From: CAXPZW01 sp964221845
GTDB taxonomy: Bacteria > Bacteroidota > Bacteroidia > Flavobacteriales_D > Sanyastnellaceae
Direction: 5' to 3'
DNA: 64,000 bases
NCBI GenBank assembly: GCA_964221845.1
Contig: CAXPZW010000032.1
Coordinates: 62,001-126,000, forward strand
Below are positions 41,052 through 48,859 of the stretch, in pieces (position 1 is the first letter of the stretch; every line of letters begins with the position of its first letter). A program made the position numbers and the translations under genes. The notes beneath the pieces are model-generated. The model made no database searches. It was not told the origin of the DNA and was given only the letters and a program-made list of their open reading frames with translations.

Positions 41052-41666
41052 TCACCCCGTAACCGAACCGCTGCGGCCTACGCGTACTTCAGTGGCGCCG
41101 TATCCGTACGAATTGAAGTCCGCATCGTGGAAAGTACAATGCGGGTAGAACTGGTCCAGCAGTTTGCGGATCTCAGCACGCAACACCCCTTGACCTACCC
41201 CGTGAATGGCAATCAATCGTGAAATGCGCTGCTGTTCGCATTGCTTGAGCATACGTTCAAAATGAGACAACTGGATTTCCAGCTTGGTGGCATTGTCCAG
41301 TCCTGATTCGTTGTCCACCAATTCGTGCAGGTGCAGGTCCACTTCCATGAACTCCCCTCTGCGGCGGATGTTGGTGGCATTACGGTTGCGGAAACGCAGT
41401 TGAAAATCCGCATCGGCCTTGCGCACTGCGCGGTGATCGATGTTGCGGTCGATGATCTCCCGCAACTCGGGCTCCACTTGCTTGTAGGCCTCGCGCTCGG
41501 AGGCGTAATCCCCCACGAGCAGCAGCTCTTTTTTGGCAAACGGGTAGTCGAACCCCGTCTCGTCCTTGATCTGGACGGTGTTGGCGTCAATCACGAACAA
41601 CACTTCAGCCTCGCCGATGTCATTCAAAAACCGCACCCGGTCGCCGGGTCGAAAGTCGCGTTCCAT
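41052..41666 (-). CDS. Smr-domain protein (short DUF2027/MutS2-like form)
   Basis: The N-terminal 45 residues look like a small SH3-type barrel (GDRVRFLNDIGEAEVLFVIDANTVQIKDE), and the C-terminal 80 residues are an Smr domain with EVDLHLHELV and IAIHGVGQGVLRAEIRKLL. Smr domains cut or bind branched or single-stranded nucleic acid; the HG-G motif is intact. The usual Bacteroidota protein with these two ends is longer, with a middle DUF2027 domain that seems mostly absent here. The start is taken at ATG 41666 (METRDF-like MERDFRPGDR). Confidence 0.82.
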   Translation of the reverse strand: MERDFRPGDRVRFLNDIGEAEVLFVIDANTVQIKDETGFDYPFAKKELLLVGDYASEREAYKQVEPELREIIDRNIDHRAVRKADADFQLRFRNRNATNIRRRGEFMEVDLHLHELVDNESGLDNATKLEIQLSHFERMLKQCEQQRISRLIAIHGVGQGVLRAEIRKLLDQFYPHCTFHDADFNSYGYGATEVRVGRSGSVTG

Positions 41667-41725
41667 GAGTGCAAAGTAACGCAAAGTGCAGGCGGAGCCT
41701 TAGTTTTGAGCAAAACCAAATCGCC

Positions 41726-43285
41726 ATGCGCACCTTGATGTTGGCCTGTGCAGCCGTCTTGCTGCTCGCCTCCCCTGCTTCTGCTCAGAAGAAGGCCTCC
41801 AAGCAACTCAAAGAACTCGACGCCTACTTCCAACAGGCCCTTGAGAACTGGGACATCCCCGGCATGGCCATCGCCATTGTCAAAGATGGCGAGGTGGTCC
41901 ACGCGAAAGGTTACGGCGTGGCCAACGAAGACACTCAAGCCCCGGCAACGGCCAACACCCTGTTTGCTGTGGCCTCCAACACCAAGGCCTTCACCAGCGC
42001 CGCACTGGCCATGCTGGTGGACGAAGGCAAGCTGTCCTGGGACGACAAGGTCCAAAAACACTTGCCCTACTTCCAGCTCTACGACCCTTACGTAAGCGCC
42101 GAAATGACCATCCGCGACCTGCTCTGCCACCGCAGCGGCTTGGCCACCTTCAGCGGCGATTTGGTGTGGTACGGCAGCTCGCACTCCCGCGAAGAAGTCA
42201 TCCGCCGTGCGCGACATCTGGAGCCCACCTACGGCTTCCGTGAGCATTACGGGTACCAAAACATCATGTTCATCACCGCAGGCGAAGTGGTGGCCAAGGT
42301 GTCAGGCATGAGTTGGGACGATTTCATCAAAACCCGCTTCTTCCAACCCATGGGCATGGACCGTTCGGTGACCACCATCAACATGTTCCCCGGCATGACC
42401 GACATCGCCGCCCCCCACAACGCCAACCTCAGCGGCGAGGGCAACCACACCATCCAATGGGTCAACTGGGACAACATCGGCGGCGCAGGAGCCATCGTCT
42501 CCAGCGTGAACGACATGGCCCGCTGGCTCCAACTCCAACTCGGCAAAGGCACCCTGGACAGCACCCAATACTGGACTGAAGCCCGCACCTACGACATGTG
42601 GCAAGTCCACACCCCTGAAGGCATCTCGTCCTGGAGCCGCGGCAACTTCCCCACCAAAACCTTCAACGGCTACGGCCTGGGCTGGGAACTCTGGAACTAC
42701 CACGGCGAAAAAATCGTCAACCACGGCGGCGGCTACGACGGCATGATCAGCAAAACTGTCGTGGTGCCCGGACAAGACCTCGCTTTCGTCATCCTCACCA
42801 ACAATATCAACTGGCTCCCCTCTGCCCTCACCTACAAAATCCTGGACGTCTACCTTGGCGACAAAAAGAAAGACACCAAGGACTGGGCCCAGTACTACCT
42901 CGACCTCAAAACCCAAATCGACGCCCGGGACAAACAGGCCCAAAAAGCCCTCACTGAAGCCCGCATCCAGGGCACCACTTCCTCTCTGGAACTCGCCGCC
43001 TACACCGGCACCTACCGCTCTGAGCTCTACGGCGACGTAGAAGTCCGCCTCATCGGCGACCAACTCGCCTTCCAATTCGAACCCACCCCCCTCTTCCGCG
43101 GCACCCTGCGCCACTGGCACTACGACACCTTCCAACTCAACTGGGGCACCGACATGATGCTCCCCTCCGGCACCGCCCAATTCGTCCTCAATCCCCAAGG
43201 CCAGGTCTCCGAAATCAAAATCGACGTCCCCAACCCCGATTTCGACTTCACCGAATTAAAATTGCTCAAAGTGCTTGCAGATTAA
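41726..43285 (+). CDS. Secreted serine hydrolase, class C beta-lactamase family with C-terminal DUF3471-like domain
   Basis: A signal peptide (MRTLMLACAAVLLLASPASAQ) precedes the beta-lactamase fold. The catalytic motifs are S84-N-T-K87 (S-x-x-K), Y177-Q-N179 (Y-x-N) and H333-G-G (H/K-x-G). A C-terminal beta domain of about 110 residues (ELAAYTGTYRSELYGDVEVRLIGDQLAFQ) follows, of the DUF3471 type. Such proteins are usually peptidases or esterases rather than antibiotic-degrading enzymes. The upstream ATG in the same frame at 41669 would lie outside the signal peptide. The gene is single. Confidence 0.92.
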   Translation: MRTLMLACAAVLLLASPASAQKKASKQLKELDAYFQQALENWDIPGMAIAIVKDGEVVHAKGYGVANEDTQAPATANTLFAVASNTKAFTSAALAMLVDEGKLSWDDKVQKHLPYFQLYDPYVSAEMTIRDLLCHRSGLATFSGDLVWYGSSHSREEVIRRARHLEPTYGFREHYGYQNIMFITAGEVVAKVSGMSWDDFIKTRFFQPMGMDRSVTTINMFPGMTDIAAPHNANLSGEGNHTIQWVNWDNIGGAGAIVSSVNDMARWLQLQLGKGTLDSTQYWTEARTYDMWQVHTPEGISSWSRGNFPTKTFNGYGLGWELWNYHGEKIVNHGGGYDGMISKTVVVPGQDLAFVILTNNINWLPSALTYKILDVYLGDKKKDTKDWAQYYLDLKTQIDARDKQAQKALTEARIQGTTSSLELAAYTGTYRSELYGDVEVRLIGDQLAFQFEPTPLFRGTLRHWHYDTFQLNWGTDMMLPSGTAQFVLNPQGQVSEIKIDVPNPDFDFTELKLLKVLAD

Positions 43286-43304
43286 AATCACGTCACTAAT
43301 TTTG
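43275..43304 (+). promoter_or_regulatory. Promoter of tRNA-Arg
   Basis: TTG at 43275-43277, a 19-base spacer and TAATTTTG at 43297-43304 give an exact match to the Bacteroidota form TTG-N19-TAnnTTTG. The expected start is a few bases before the mature tRNA end at 43317. The -33 part overlaps the end of the hydrolase gene. Confidence 0.8.
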
Positions 43305-43316
43305 CGCCTCCAATCA

Positions 43317-43390
43317 GGCCTCGTAGCTCAACTGAATAGAGCATCAGATTACGGCTCTGAAGGTTCCAGGTTTGAATCCTGGCGAGGTCA
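43317..43390 (+). tRNA. tRNA-Arg (anticodon ACG)
   Basis: A full cloverleaf can be drawn: acceptor stem GGCCTCG with CGAGGTC, D stem GCTC/GAGC, anticodon stem TCAGA/TCTGA with loop TTACGGC (anticodon ACG at 43351-43353), a 5-base variable loop and T arm CCAGG-TTTGAAT-CCTGG. The discriminator is A. CCA is not encoded. ACG is normally read as ICG after TadA deamination, decoding CGU, CGC and CGA. Confidence 0.95.
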
Positions 43391-43394
43391 CTCT

Positions 43395-43521
43395 GATCAA
43401 AGCGCCTTTCCTCTTTTGAGGAAAGGCGTTTTTGCTTTCGAAGGCCAAGCCAAGCTCGCTTGAGCTTGGTTTTGGAAAGCAAAAACGCACAACGCAGCGC
43501 AGCGGAGTTGGCGCTTTGATC
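43395..43521. repeat. Nested inverted repeats behind tRNA-Arg
   Basis: Four pairings are stacked here. GATCAAAGCGCC (43395-43406) matches GGCGCTTTGATC (43510-43521). GCGTTTTTGCTTTC (43426-43439) matches GAAAGCAAAAACGC (43475-43488). CCAAGCTC (43450-43457) matches GAGCTTGG (43462-43469). The tRNA terminator stem lies inside the outer pair and shares bases with two of the arms, so some pairings exclude others. The rest of 43391-43593 holds no gene. It could be a palindromic mobile-type repeat or an RNA switch. Confidence 0.85.
43403..43433 (+). terminator. Terminator of tRNA-Arg
   Basis: CGCCTTTCCTC (43403-43413) and GAGGAAAGGCG (43418-43428) form a perfect 11-bp stem with a TTTT loop, followed by five T. 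It starts 12 bases after the tRNA. Confidence 0.88.
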
Positions 43522-43593
43522 CATTGCACGACGGCCGCCCTAGGATCACGCCAGTAATCAAAGGACTGCCCCAACAAAACGCCTGCGCCCCCT

Positions 43594-43752
43594 TTGCCCA
43601 AAGAACGTTCGCACAAGCACCACCTGCTCAACTCTTCGGACAGCATCAGTGGGATTGCCTGTACGCTTGGGTTTGAGCACCCGCAGCGGTTCAGCAACCT
43701 GTTCCGTGCAAAAACCGGCATGAGCCCCTCTGAGTACCGGCACGCGAACTGA
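43594..43752 (+). pseudogene. Remnant of an AraC-family regulator (C-terminal helix-turn-helix)
   Basis: The frame ending at 43752 encodes LLNSSDSISGIACTLGFEHP followed by QRFSNLFRAKTGMSPSEYR, which is the second helix-turn-helix of AraC/XylS regulators almost complete. Upstream in the frame (stop at 43555) there is only about 20 residues of unrelated-looking sequence and no start or first HTH. The rest of the gene is missing, so this is a truncated fragment. It lies directly behind the palindrome and tRNA, which suggests deletion or insertion at this site. Confidence 0.75.
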
Positions 43753-43818
43753 CCCCTGCTCTTGACCTGAGGTCGCTTGCGAAACGGCATTCGCGGGGAC
43801 ATTCCCTACCTTCCGGGC

Positions 43819-44511
43819 ATGCAACAACGACTGCTTCTTGCGCTTGGCTTTGCACTGCTGGTAAACGCCTCAAACCTGTATGCTCAGGACGATTATTACG
43901 CCGACGGATACTGGCCCGGCATCCCGGGGATGAACGACGACGGCATAGCACTGCGCAACCAACGCACTTTCTTGTTTCTGTTGGGAACGGCAACCGCTTC
44001 GTACATCGCCTCAGAACATTTGCAGGTCGAGACCAACCTCAACTACTACCAAGCGCGTGCGGGCGTATATGGTGCGTCGGACTCCACCACTTTGGCCTTG
44101 CAAACATTCGGTATCGAAAAAAGGATGTCGCATTGGTTTGGATTGGGCTTTGAAGGCTTGGTGCAGGAATGGAAGACGAACTCTCCAGACACCCCAACAG
44201 CGCTAGGACTTGGCCTGAACACGTACTACCGATGGCATGCGCTCGGCAAACGCAAACTCAGTCCGTTTCTGGAATACGGCGCGGGCATTTTTAGTGGCTT
44301 TCAACCGCTTCCCTACAACGGCACACGTTTTACCTTCCACCTAACCACTTCGGTGGGGCTTGAATACACCTGGGACACGCGCAACAAGTTCCGGCTCTCC
44401 TACGGCCACTTGCATCAATCCAACAACGGGTTGTTTGACGTGAACCCGGGATTGATTGGAAATGGTCTGCAAGCCCAATTCCTGTTCTTCTGGGCCGAAT
44501 CTGAAGGGTAA
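43819..44511 (+). CDS. PagL-like acyloxyacyl hydrolase / lipid A deacylase family protein
   Basis: From ATG 43819 there is a signal peptide ending near NLYAQ and a mature outer-membrane beta-barrel of about 205 residues. The last strands, FRLSYGHLHQSNNGLFDVNPGLIGN, resemble the PagL active-site region with His-x-Ser and a nearby Asn, although the following Glu is not obvious. PagL removes a 3-O acyl chain from lipid A; the Bacteroidota relatives are annotated only by this fold. Activity here is uncertain. Confidence 0.65.
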   Translation: MQQRLLLALGFALLVNASNLYAQDDYYADGYWPGIPGMNDDGIALRNQRTFLFLLGTATASYIASEHLQVETNLNYYQARAGVYGASDSTTLALQTFGIEKRMSHWFGLGFEGLVQEWKTNSPDTPTALGLGLNTYYRWHALGKRKLSPFLEYGAGIFSGFQPLPYNGTRFTFHLTTSVGLEYTWDTRNKFRLSYGHLHQSNNGLFDVNPGLIGNGLQAQFLFFWAESEG

Positions 44512-44533
44512 TCCCACGCATTGCAGCTGCGCC

Positions 44534-45412
44534 ATGAATCCCTACCGCATCCTAAACGCCATCGCTCGCTTTCCGCTCAAAGGCACCGGCCTGCTTGTGC
44601 GAGCCTTGCGCAAGGTGTGGTTGCCCGCGCAGAAGCCGGGCATGGTCATCACCACCCTGCACGGTTACCGCATAGAGATCGACCCGGTCAACGACGTGGG
44701 GCTGGAACGTGAGTTGTACTACCACGGCACCTATGAGTCAGGCACCTTGCAGCTGATGGAGAAACTGCTCCCTTCAGGAGGCACCTTTGTAGACGCTGGG
44801 GCCAACATCGGACTCATGACCTTGCACGCTGCTCAAACCGTAGGGCCCTCGGGCCAGGTCCTGGCTTTTGAACCACAGCCAACGACCCACGACATTCTCC
44901 GACGCAACGTAGCCCTCAACGGCTTCTCATGGACTGCACTTCATCCCCAAGCTCTGGGCGACATCGCAGGCACGGCAACCATCTACGCCCGCGCACATGT
45001 GGGGCGAGGAGGAAGCTCTTTGTATGCCCCCGAAGCACAGGCATCTGGCGTAGAAGTGGAGGTGGTCACCCTGGACAGCAATGTTTCTGGACCTGTAGAT
45101 CTGCTGAAGGTGGATGTGGAAGGGCACGAAGTGCCCGTGCTTGAAGGCGCACGCCAATTGCTCTCTGGCATACATCCGCCTGCGGTCATCGTCGAATGCA
45201 GCTCAGGCACCGCAGGAAACCGCACGGCCATTCTAGCGCTGTTTGCGCAACTGCCGCACTACGCACCCTACAGACACATCACTTGGAAAGGGAATTTGGG
45301 CCCATTGCGCCTTATTGAAGACGAACACGACTTGCCGGAGCACGACAACATCGTTTTCCTCACCGCCGCACAACGCGAGCGGTTGGGCGCATTGATTCAG
45401 GACGACAAATAG
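44534..45412 (+). CDS. FkbM-family SAM-dependent methyltransferase
   Basis: Start ATG 44534 (MNPYRILNAIARF). The SAM-binding motif I is FVDAGANIGLMTLHAA (about 89-104), followed by GQVLAFEPQPTTHDILRRNVALNG and the FkbM-type block LLKVDVEGHEVPVLEGARQLL (about 197-217). FkbM enzymes O-methylate sugars or polyketides; here a cell-surface glycan is the likely substrate. The product is cytoplasmic with no membrane segment. It overlaps the convergent DinB gene by 16 bases. Confidence 0.9.
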   Translation: MNPYRILNAIARFPLKGTGLLVRALRKVWLPAQKPGMVITTLHGYRIEIDPVNDVGLERELYYHGTYESGTLQLMEKLLPSGGTFVDAGANIGLMTLHAAQTVGPSGQVLAFEPQPTTHDILRRNVALNGFSWTALHPQALGDIAGTATIYARAHVGRGGSSLYAPEAQASGVEVEVVTLDSNVSGPVDLLKVDVEGHEVPVLEGARQLLSGIHPPAVIVECSSGTAGNRTAILALFAQLPHYAPYRHITWKGNLGPLRLIEDEHDLPEHDNIVFLTAAQRERLGALIQDDK

Positions 45413-45909
45413 CGCTCTTTGAGCACATTGAGATGGTGCCGCTCGTGTCCAGCGATGATCACCCCCAATTGGTCCACCCCTAGCGGCATGCCATTGGCCG
45501 AACCCACAACAGCCAGCTGTTCTGTTGAGAACGACTCAAACAACGCCAGCGTGCTTTTACGCACCACGCGGATCTCTTTCAAGACGTCCTCAAAGGCGCG
45601 GTCATCCGCTTGACAGACATCCACATAAGCGTTGTGATCGTAACCCGGCAAAGCGGTTTGCTCTCCACGAGCAAACGCAAGTGCGCGGTAGGTGAAAATG
45701 CGTTCGGTATCGATCATGTGCTGCATGACCTCCAGTACAGACCATTTGCCCTCCGCATAGCGGTAGGTAGCCTTGGCCTGGGGCCAGTTGTTCAACACTT
45801 GTTTGCGGTACTCACGCGAGGCACGCAGGGCCTCGGGAATGGTCGATTCGGTGACCAGCGCGGCATAACCACGGTACCAATCAGGGAAGGATTCTACAGT
45901 TGGACGCAT
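45397..45909 (-). CDS. DinB-family protein
   Basis: The four-helix bundle of the DinB/YfiT group is indicated by GKWSVLEVMQHMIDTERIFTYRALAFARGE (His near 65) and a C-terminal GHERHHLNVLKERYL. The three histidines are the expected metal ligands. Many members are thiol transferases (bacillithiol or mycothiol dependent); no partner thiol is known here. The length of 170 residues is normal. Confidence 0.88.
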   Translation of the reverse strand: MRPTVESFPDWYRGYAALVTESTIPEALRASREYRKQVLNNWPQAKATYRYAEGKWSVLEVMQHMIDTERIFTYRALAFARGEQTALPGYDHNAYVDVCQADDRAFEDVLKEIRVVRKSTLALFESFSTEQLAVVGSANGMPLGVDQLGVIIAGHERHHLNVLKERYLSS

Positions 45910-45992
45910 ACGGTGCTTGCAAGAACGTGCACGTTTGTTAGACCAACGTTACCGTTAGATGATTGGGTGTTTTTCTTCGGAAACACCCCGTG

Positions 45993-46000
45993 TATCTTTG
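45993..46000 (+). promoter_or_regulatory. Promoter -7 element TATCTTTG in a gene-free region
   Basis: TATCTTTG matches TAnnTTTG exactly on the plus strand, where no plus-strand gene follows. The -33 position is poor. A start near 46007 would produce a short RNA ending at the hairpin and T-rich tail near 46097. Confidence 0.45.
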
Positions 46001-46006
46001 ATTGAG

Positions 46007-46097
46007 AGAATTCGCACTGTACGCAGTGCGCTATTCGCAGACAATTTGGTTAAGGTTTCAAAGCAGGGCGGTCCATCCAAGGTCGCCCTCTTTGTTT
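46007..46097 (+). ncRNA. Candidate small RNA with palindromic hairpin and terminator
   Basis: The region between two minus-strand genes contains CGCACTG/CAGTGCG (46013-46019 with 46024-46030, 4-base loop) and, further on, AGGGCG/CGCCCT (46065-46070 with 46084-46089) followed by CTTTGTTTG, a fair terminator on the plus strand. Another stem, GGGTGTTT/AAACACCC, lies just upstream at 45965-45988. No coding frame is convincing. The class of RNA is unknown. Confidence 0.35.
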
Positions 46098-46108
46098 GTC
46101 CACCCCTG

Positions 46109-47038
46109 CTAGATGCCGAAGCGAAGAAACACCGTCCAGTTGGCCAAGCGTTTTTTGTCTTCGTAGTCCATGCTGTCGAAGTTCTCCAGACGGATGCGAT
46201 CGCGGCTCATCATGATGCCCCCGTCGATGCGGTAGGTTTCGTTGTAGACCAGCGATACCCCAGTCTCAGCGTACCAACCAAATCCGGTGCGGGTGCGCGG
46301 TTGGTAGTTGACAATCTGGTTGGGGTTGTTGGCCCCGATCAACAACTCAAAGTTGCGATCCGCAACGCGGATGGTGTTCGATTCAATGCGGGCGGCCACC
46401 ATGCTCATGCCGCCGTCCAGGTACCAATTGATGCCGGTGTTGATCTCCCACCCTTGGCGCAAGCCTGCGGTGAGGTGCAGCCGGGTTTCTTCGCCCCAGA
46501 TGGGAAACAGGCGCGTGTCGTTCTGCCCGTTTTGCTGTTGGCCCGTGCCTTGAAAGATCAAGGTGAACTGGTCTTCAGCGCGAATGCGCATTTGGTTGGC
46601 GTTGATGCTCAACTGGGTGTAGTCGTTGAAGTAGTACATGATGTTCAACCCGTAAATCACCGCTGGGTTGTAACGCATGTTGTACGGGTTCATGTCGTTG
46701 GGAAAGGTGACCCCGGTTGCGCCGTAGAAATCCTGGATGAACTGAATGTCCTGGATGTTGACTTCGGTGAGGCGCTCAGCAATGGTGTAGCTCCGTACAC
46801 CTTGCAGGTCATCTTGGAGGACCAATCCACCGGCGCCGTTATACAGGTTGGCGCTGAATTTATTGGCGAAGTGGACGCCAATGTTGACCGCGATGCCAAA
46901 GCCACGGCGTTCTTCCCAAAGGTCCTCTTCGTCGTCATCCTCAAACAAGGGGATGCTGCGGAAGCTCCCTCCTCCCATTTGACTCCATACCGGGCCGGCC
47001 AAACTGGCCAGCATCATGCATAACATCAATCGTTTCAT
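46109..47038 (-). CDS. Outer-membrane beta-barrel protein of unknown function
   Basis: The open frame extends to 47161, but ATG 47038 begins a typical signal peptide (MKRLMLCMMLASLAGPVWSQ). The mature 290 residues contain alternating aromatic strands such as FGIAVNIGVHFANKFSANLYNG, NPAVIYGLNIMYYFNDYTQLSINANQMRIRAED and GFGWYAETGVSLVYNETYRIDGGIMMSRDR. The acidic stretch EDDDEEDLWEERRG follows the signal. A barrel fold is probable; no specific family was recognised. Confidence 0.75.
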   Translation of the reverse strand: MKRLMLCMMLASLAGPVWSQMGGGSFRSIPLFEDDDEEDLWEERRGFGIAVNIGVHFANKFSANLYNGAGGLVLQDDLQGVRSYTIAERLTEVNIQDIQFIQDFYGATGVTFPNDMNPYNMRYNPAVIYGLNIMYYFNDYTQLSINANQMRIRAEDQFTLIFQGTGQQQNGQNDTRLFPIWGEETRLHLTAGLRQGWEINTGINWYLDGGMSMVAARIESNTIRVADRNFELLIGANNPNQIVNYQPRTRTGFGWYAETGVSLVYNETYRIDGGIMMSRDRIRLENFDSMDYEDKKRLANWTVFLRFGI

Positions 47039-47129
47039 ACCGCGTGGTTGTGTGTCAAAAATACCGAATTGACGGGGGTTAGCGGGGCCACCGTAAATAG
47101 AAGGCGTACCTTTAACCGAGCCTTGCGCC

Positions 47130-48479
47130 ATGGTATACGCCATCACCGATATCGAAACCACCGGAAGCTATGCCTCGGGCAACAGCATCACCGAGGTGGC
47201 CGTCATCCTCACCGACGGCCACAAGGAGCTGGACCGCTGGACTTCCTTGATCCGTCCAGAAGGGGCCATCCCCGATTACATCACCGCGCTCACAGGCATC
47301 GACAACCACATGACCGCCGAGGCCCCCACCTTTGCTGAGGTGGCCGAAGAGCTCCACGCCTTTTTGGATGGCCATGTGTTTGTGGCCCACAACGTGCACT
47401 TTGATTACAGCTTCATTCGCAAGCATCTGGATCTCTGCGGCTTCTGTTGGAACCCGCGCAAGCTCTGCACTGTGCGACTGTCACGCAAGATCATCCCTGG
47501 GCTTCCTTCCTACAGCTTGGGCCGCCTGTGCGAGAGTTTGGACATCCCCAACCACGCACGCCACCGCGCCCTGGGCGACACCGAAGCCACCTTTGAACTG
47601 TTCAAACTCCTGGTACAAAAGGACGGCAGCGACACCATTGGTCAGGCCTTGCGCCGCGGCTCAGGTGAAGCCTTCTTGCCCAACCACGTGAACGCCGAGT
47701 CGTTCCACACTTTGCCGGAGTTGCCCGGGGTGTATTACTTCTTGGACAACAAGGGGCAGACCATTTACATCGGCAAGGCCAAAAACATCAAGAAACGGGT
47801 GCGCAGCCACTTCTCGGGCAACATGAAGAGCAAGCGCAAGCAGGCCTTCGTAGCCGACATCCACGACATCCAATACCGCCTGACCGGCACCGAACTCATT
47901 GCCCTGCTGGTGGAAGACGCCGAAATCCGCAAGTACTGGCCCGCCCACAACCGTGCGCAAAAGGCCCGGGCACAAGCCTTTGGCGTGTTTGCTTACACCG
48001 ACCAGAGTGGCTTGTTACGCTTGGGCATCCACAAGCGCACAGGTAGCGGCAAGCCTTTGCGCACGTTCCACTCGTTGTTCCAAGCACGGGCGTGGCTGTA
48101 TCAATTGGCCGAAGCCGAGGACATTCACCCGCACCTGTTCAACTTGCCCACGTTTGCGCCCTTTGAAGGTGTGGACTCCGATGGGCACAACGACCTGATG
48201 CACGGGCTGCTCGTGCGCGAAAGTCAAAACTTTGGCTCCCTGCTGATCAAGGGAGAAGGCCGCACCTTGGACGAGCAAAGCTTGGTGTGGATCCAAGACG
48301 GCGTGTTGCGCGGCATCGCCTACCTCGAACACAACGAGCGGTTCGAACGCCCCGAAGACCTCGAAGATCGCCTGGAAGCACTCCCTTCTTCTGAAACCAC
48401 CACTAGCGTGCTGCGCAGCTACCTGGAAAAAGCGCGCATGTCGGAGTTGGTGCACCTCACGGCCCACCCTTCTGTTTGA
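47130..48479 (+). CDS. Fusion of a DnaQ-like 3'-5' exonuclease with a UvrC-type GIY-YIG nuclease
   Basis: Residues 1-175 are a DEDDh exonuclease: DIETTG at 7-12 (Exo I), FVAHNVHFDYSFIRKHL near 83-99 (Exo II) and HRALGDTEATFELF near 150 (Exo III, with its His and Asp). A GIY-YIG domain follows from about 195: LPGVYYFLDNKGQTIYIGKAKNIKKRVRSHF, with the final Glu in TGTELIALLVEDAEI. The last 180 residues resemble the region after GIY-YIG in Cho-like proteins. It probably acts in DNA repair. Such fusions are known in several phyla. The gene is single. Confidence 0.9.
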   Translation: MVYAITDIETTGSYASGNSITEVAVILTDGHKELDRWTSLIRPEGAIPDYITALTGIDNHMTAEAPTFAEVAEELHAFLDGHVFVAHNVHFDYSFIRKHLDLCGFCWNPRKLCTVRLSRKIIPGLPSYSLGRLCESLDIPNHARHRALGDTEATFELFKLLVQKDGSDTIGQALRRGSGEAFLPNHVNAESFHTLPELPGVYYFLDNKGQTIYIGKAKNIKKRVRSHFSGNMKSKRKQAFVADIHDIQYRLTGTELIALLVEDAEIRKYWPAHNRAQKARAQAFGVFAYTDQSGLLRLGIHKRTGSGKPLRTFHSLFQARAWLYQLAEAEDIHPHLFNLPTFAPFEGVDSDGHNDLMHGLLVRESQNFGSLLIKGEGRTLDEQSLVWIQDGVLRGIAYLEHNERFERPEDLEDRLEALPSSETTTSVLRSYLEKARMSELVHLTAHPSV

Positions 48480-48483
48480 GCAC

Positions 48484-48510
48484 AAAAAAAGGCGCCCGTT
48501 GAGGCGCCTT
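48484..48510 (-). terminator. Terminator of the small minus-strand gene
   Basis: AAGGCGCC (48489-48496) and GGCGCCTT (48503-48510) form an 8-bp stem. On the minus strand it is followed by a run of seven T, so it ends the transcript from the small gene at 48531-48734; on the plus strand no T-run follows. Confidence 0.85.
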
Positions 48511-48530
48511 GGATTGAAATTCTGTGGGAA

Positions 48531-48734
48531 TCAGTTCCAGTACAGGGTACATGACTGACCGTTCAGCGGCTCGCGCTGAGAAGTGCTTTGTGCGAATTGC
48601 AGCACAGCATTGACCGCCGATTCGTCGGGGCTGAAGGTGACTTCTGATGCGCCATCCTGTGGCATGAGTGCCTGCAGGAGACGGCGTTCTTCGTTGCTGA
48701 TGTGCTGGAAATCGTCGAGAGTAAAGTGGGCCAT
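48531..48734 (-). CDS. Small hypothetical protein
   Basis: From ATG 48734 the product is 67 residues (MAHFTLDDFQHISNEERRLL...). The segment FSPDESAVNAVLQFAQSTS resembles a motif shared by many small flavobacterial proteins of unknown role, in which a short helix is preceded by PxxxxVxxIL. No signal peptide or membrane segment is present. The frame to 48761 adds nine residues without a better start. A clear terminator follows, which supports expression. Confidence 0.65.
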   Translation of the reverse strand: MAHFTLDDFQHISNEERRLLQALMPQDGASEVTFSPDESAVNAVLQFAQSTSQREPLNGQSCTLYWN

Positions 48735-48800
48735 GAGCGGCGGTTTGTTTGTTGGATTCACTCTAATAACGTCCCTTTGTTTGGGGTATTGTGCGGGCCT

Positions 48801-48834
48801 AAAAAAAGCGCCTGCTTGAAGTCAAACAGGCGCT
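48801..48834 (-). terminator. Terminator of the ECF sigma gene
   Basis: AGCGCCTG (48807-48814) pairs with CAGGCGCT (48827-48834); on the minus strand seven T residues follow. It lies 26 bases after the sigma-factor stop at 48860. Confidence 0.88.
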
Positions 48835-48859
48835 CTCGGGTGTTGCTATGTAAACCGGC

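Noticed and set aside
41726..43285. The serine hydrolase as an antibiotic-resistance beta-lactamase
   Set aside because: The motifs fit the wider class C/peptidase family, and the C-terminal DUF3471-type domain and the secreted Bacteroidota context point to a peptidase or esterase.
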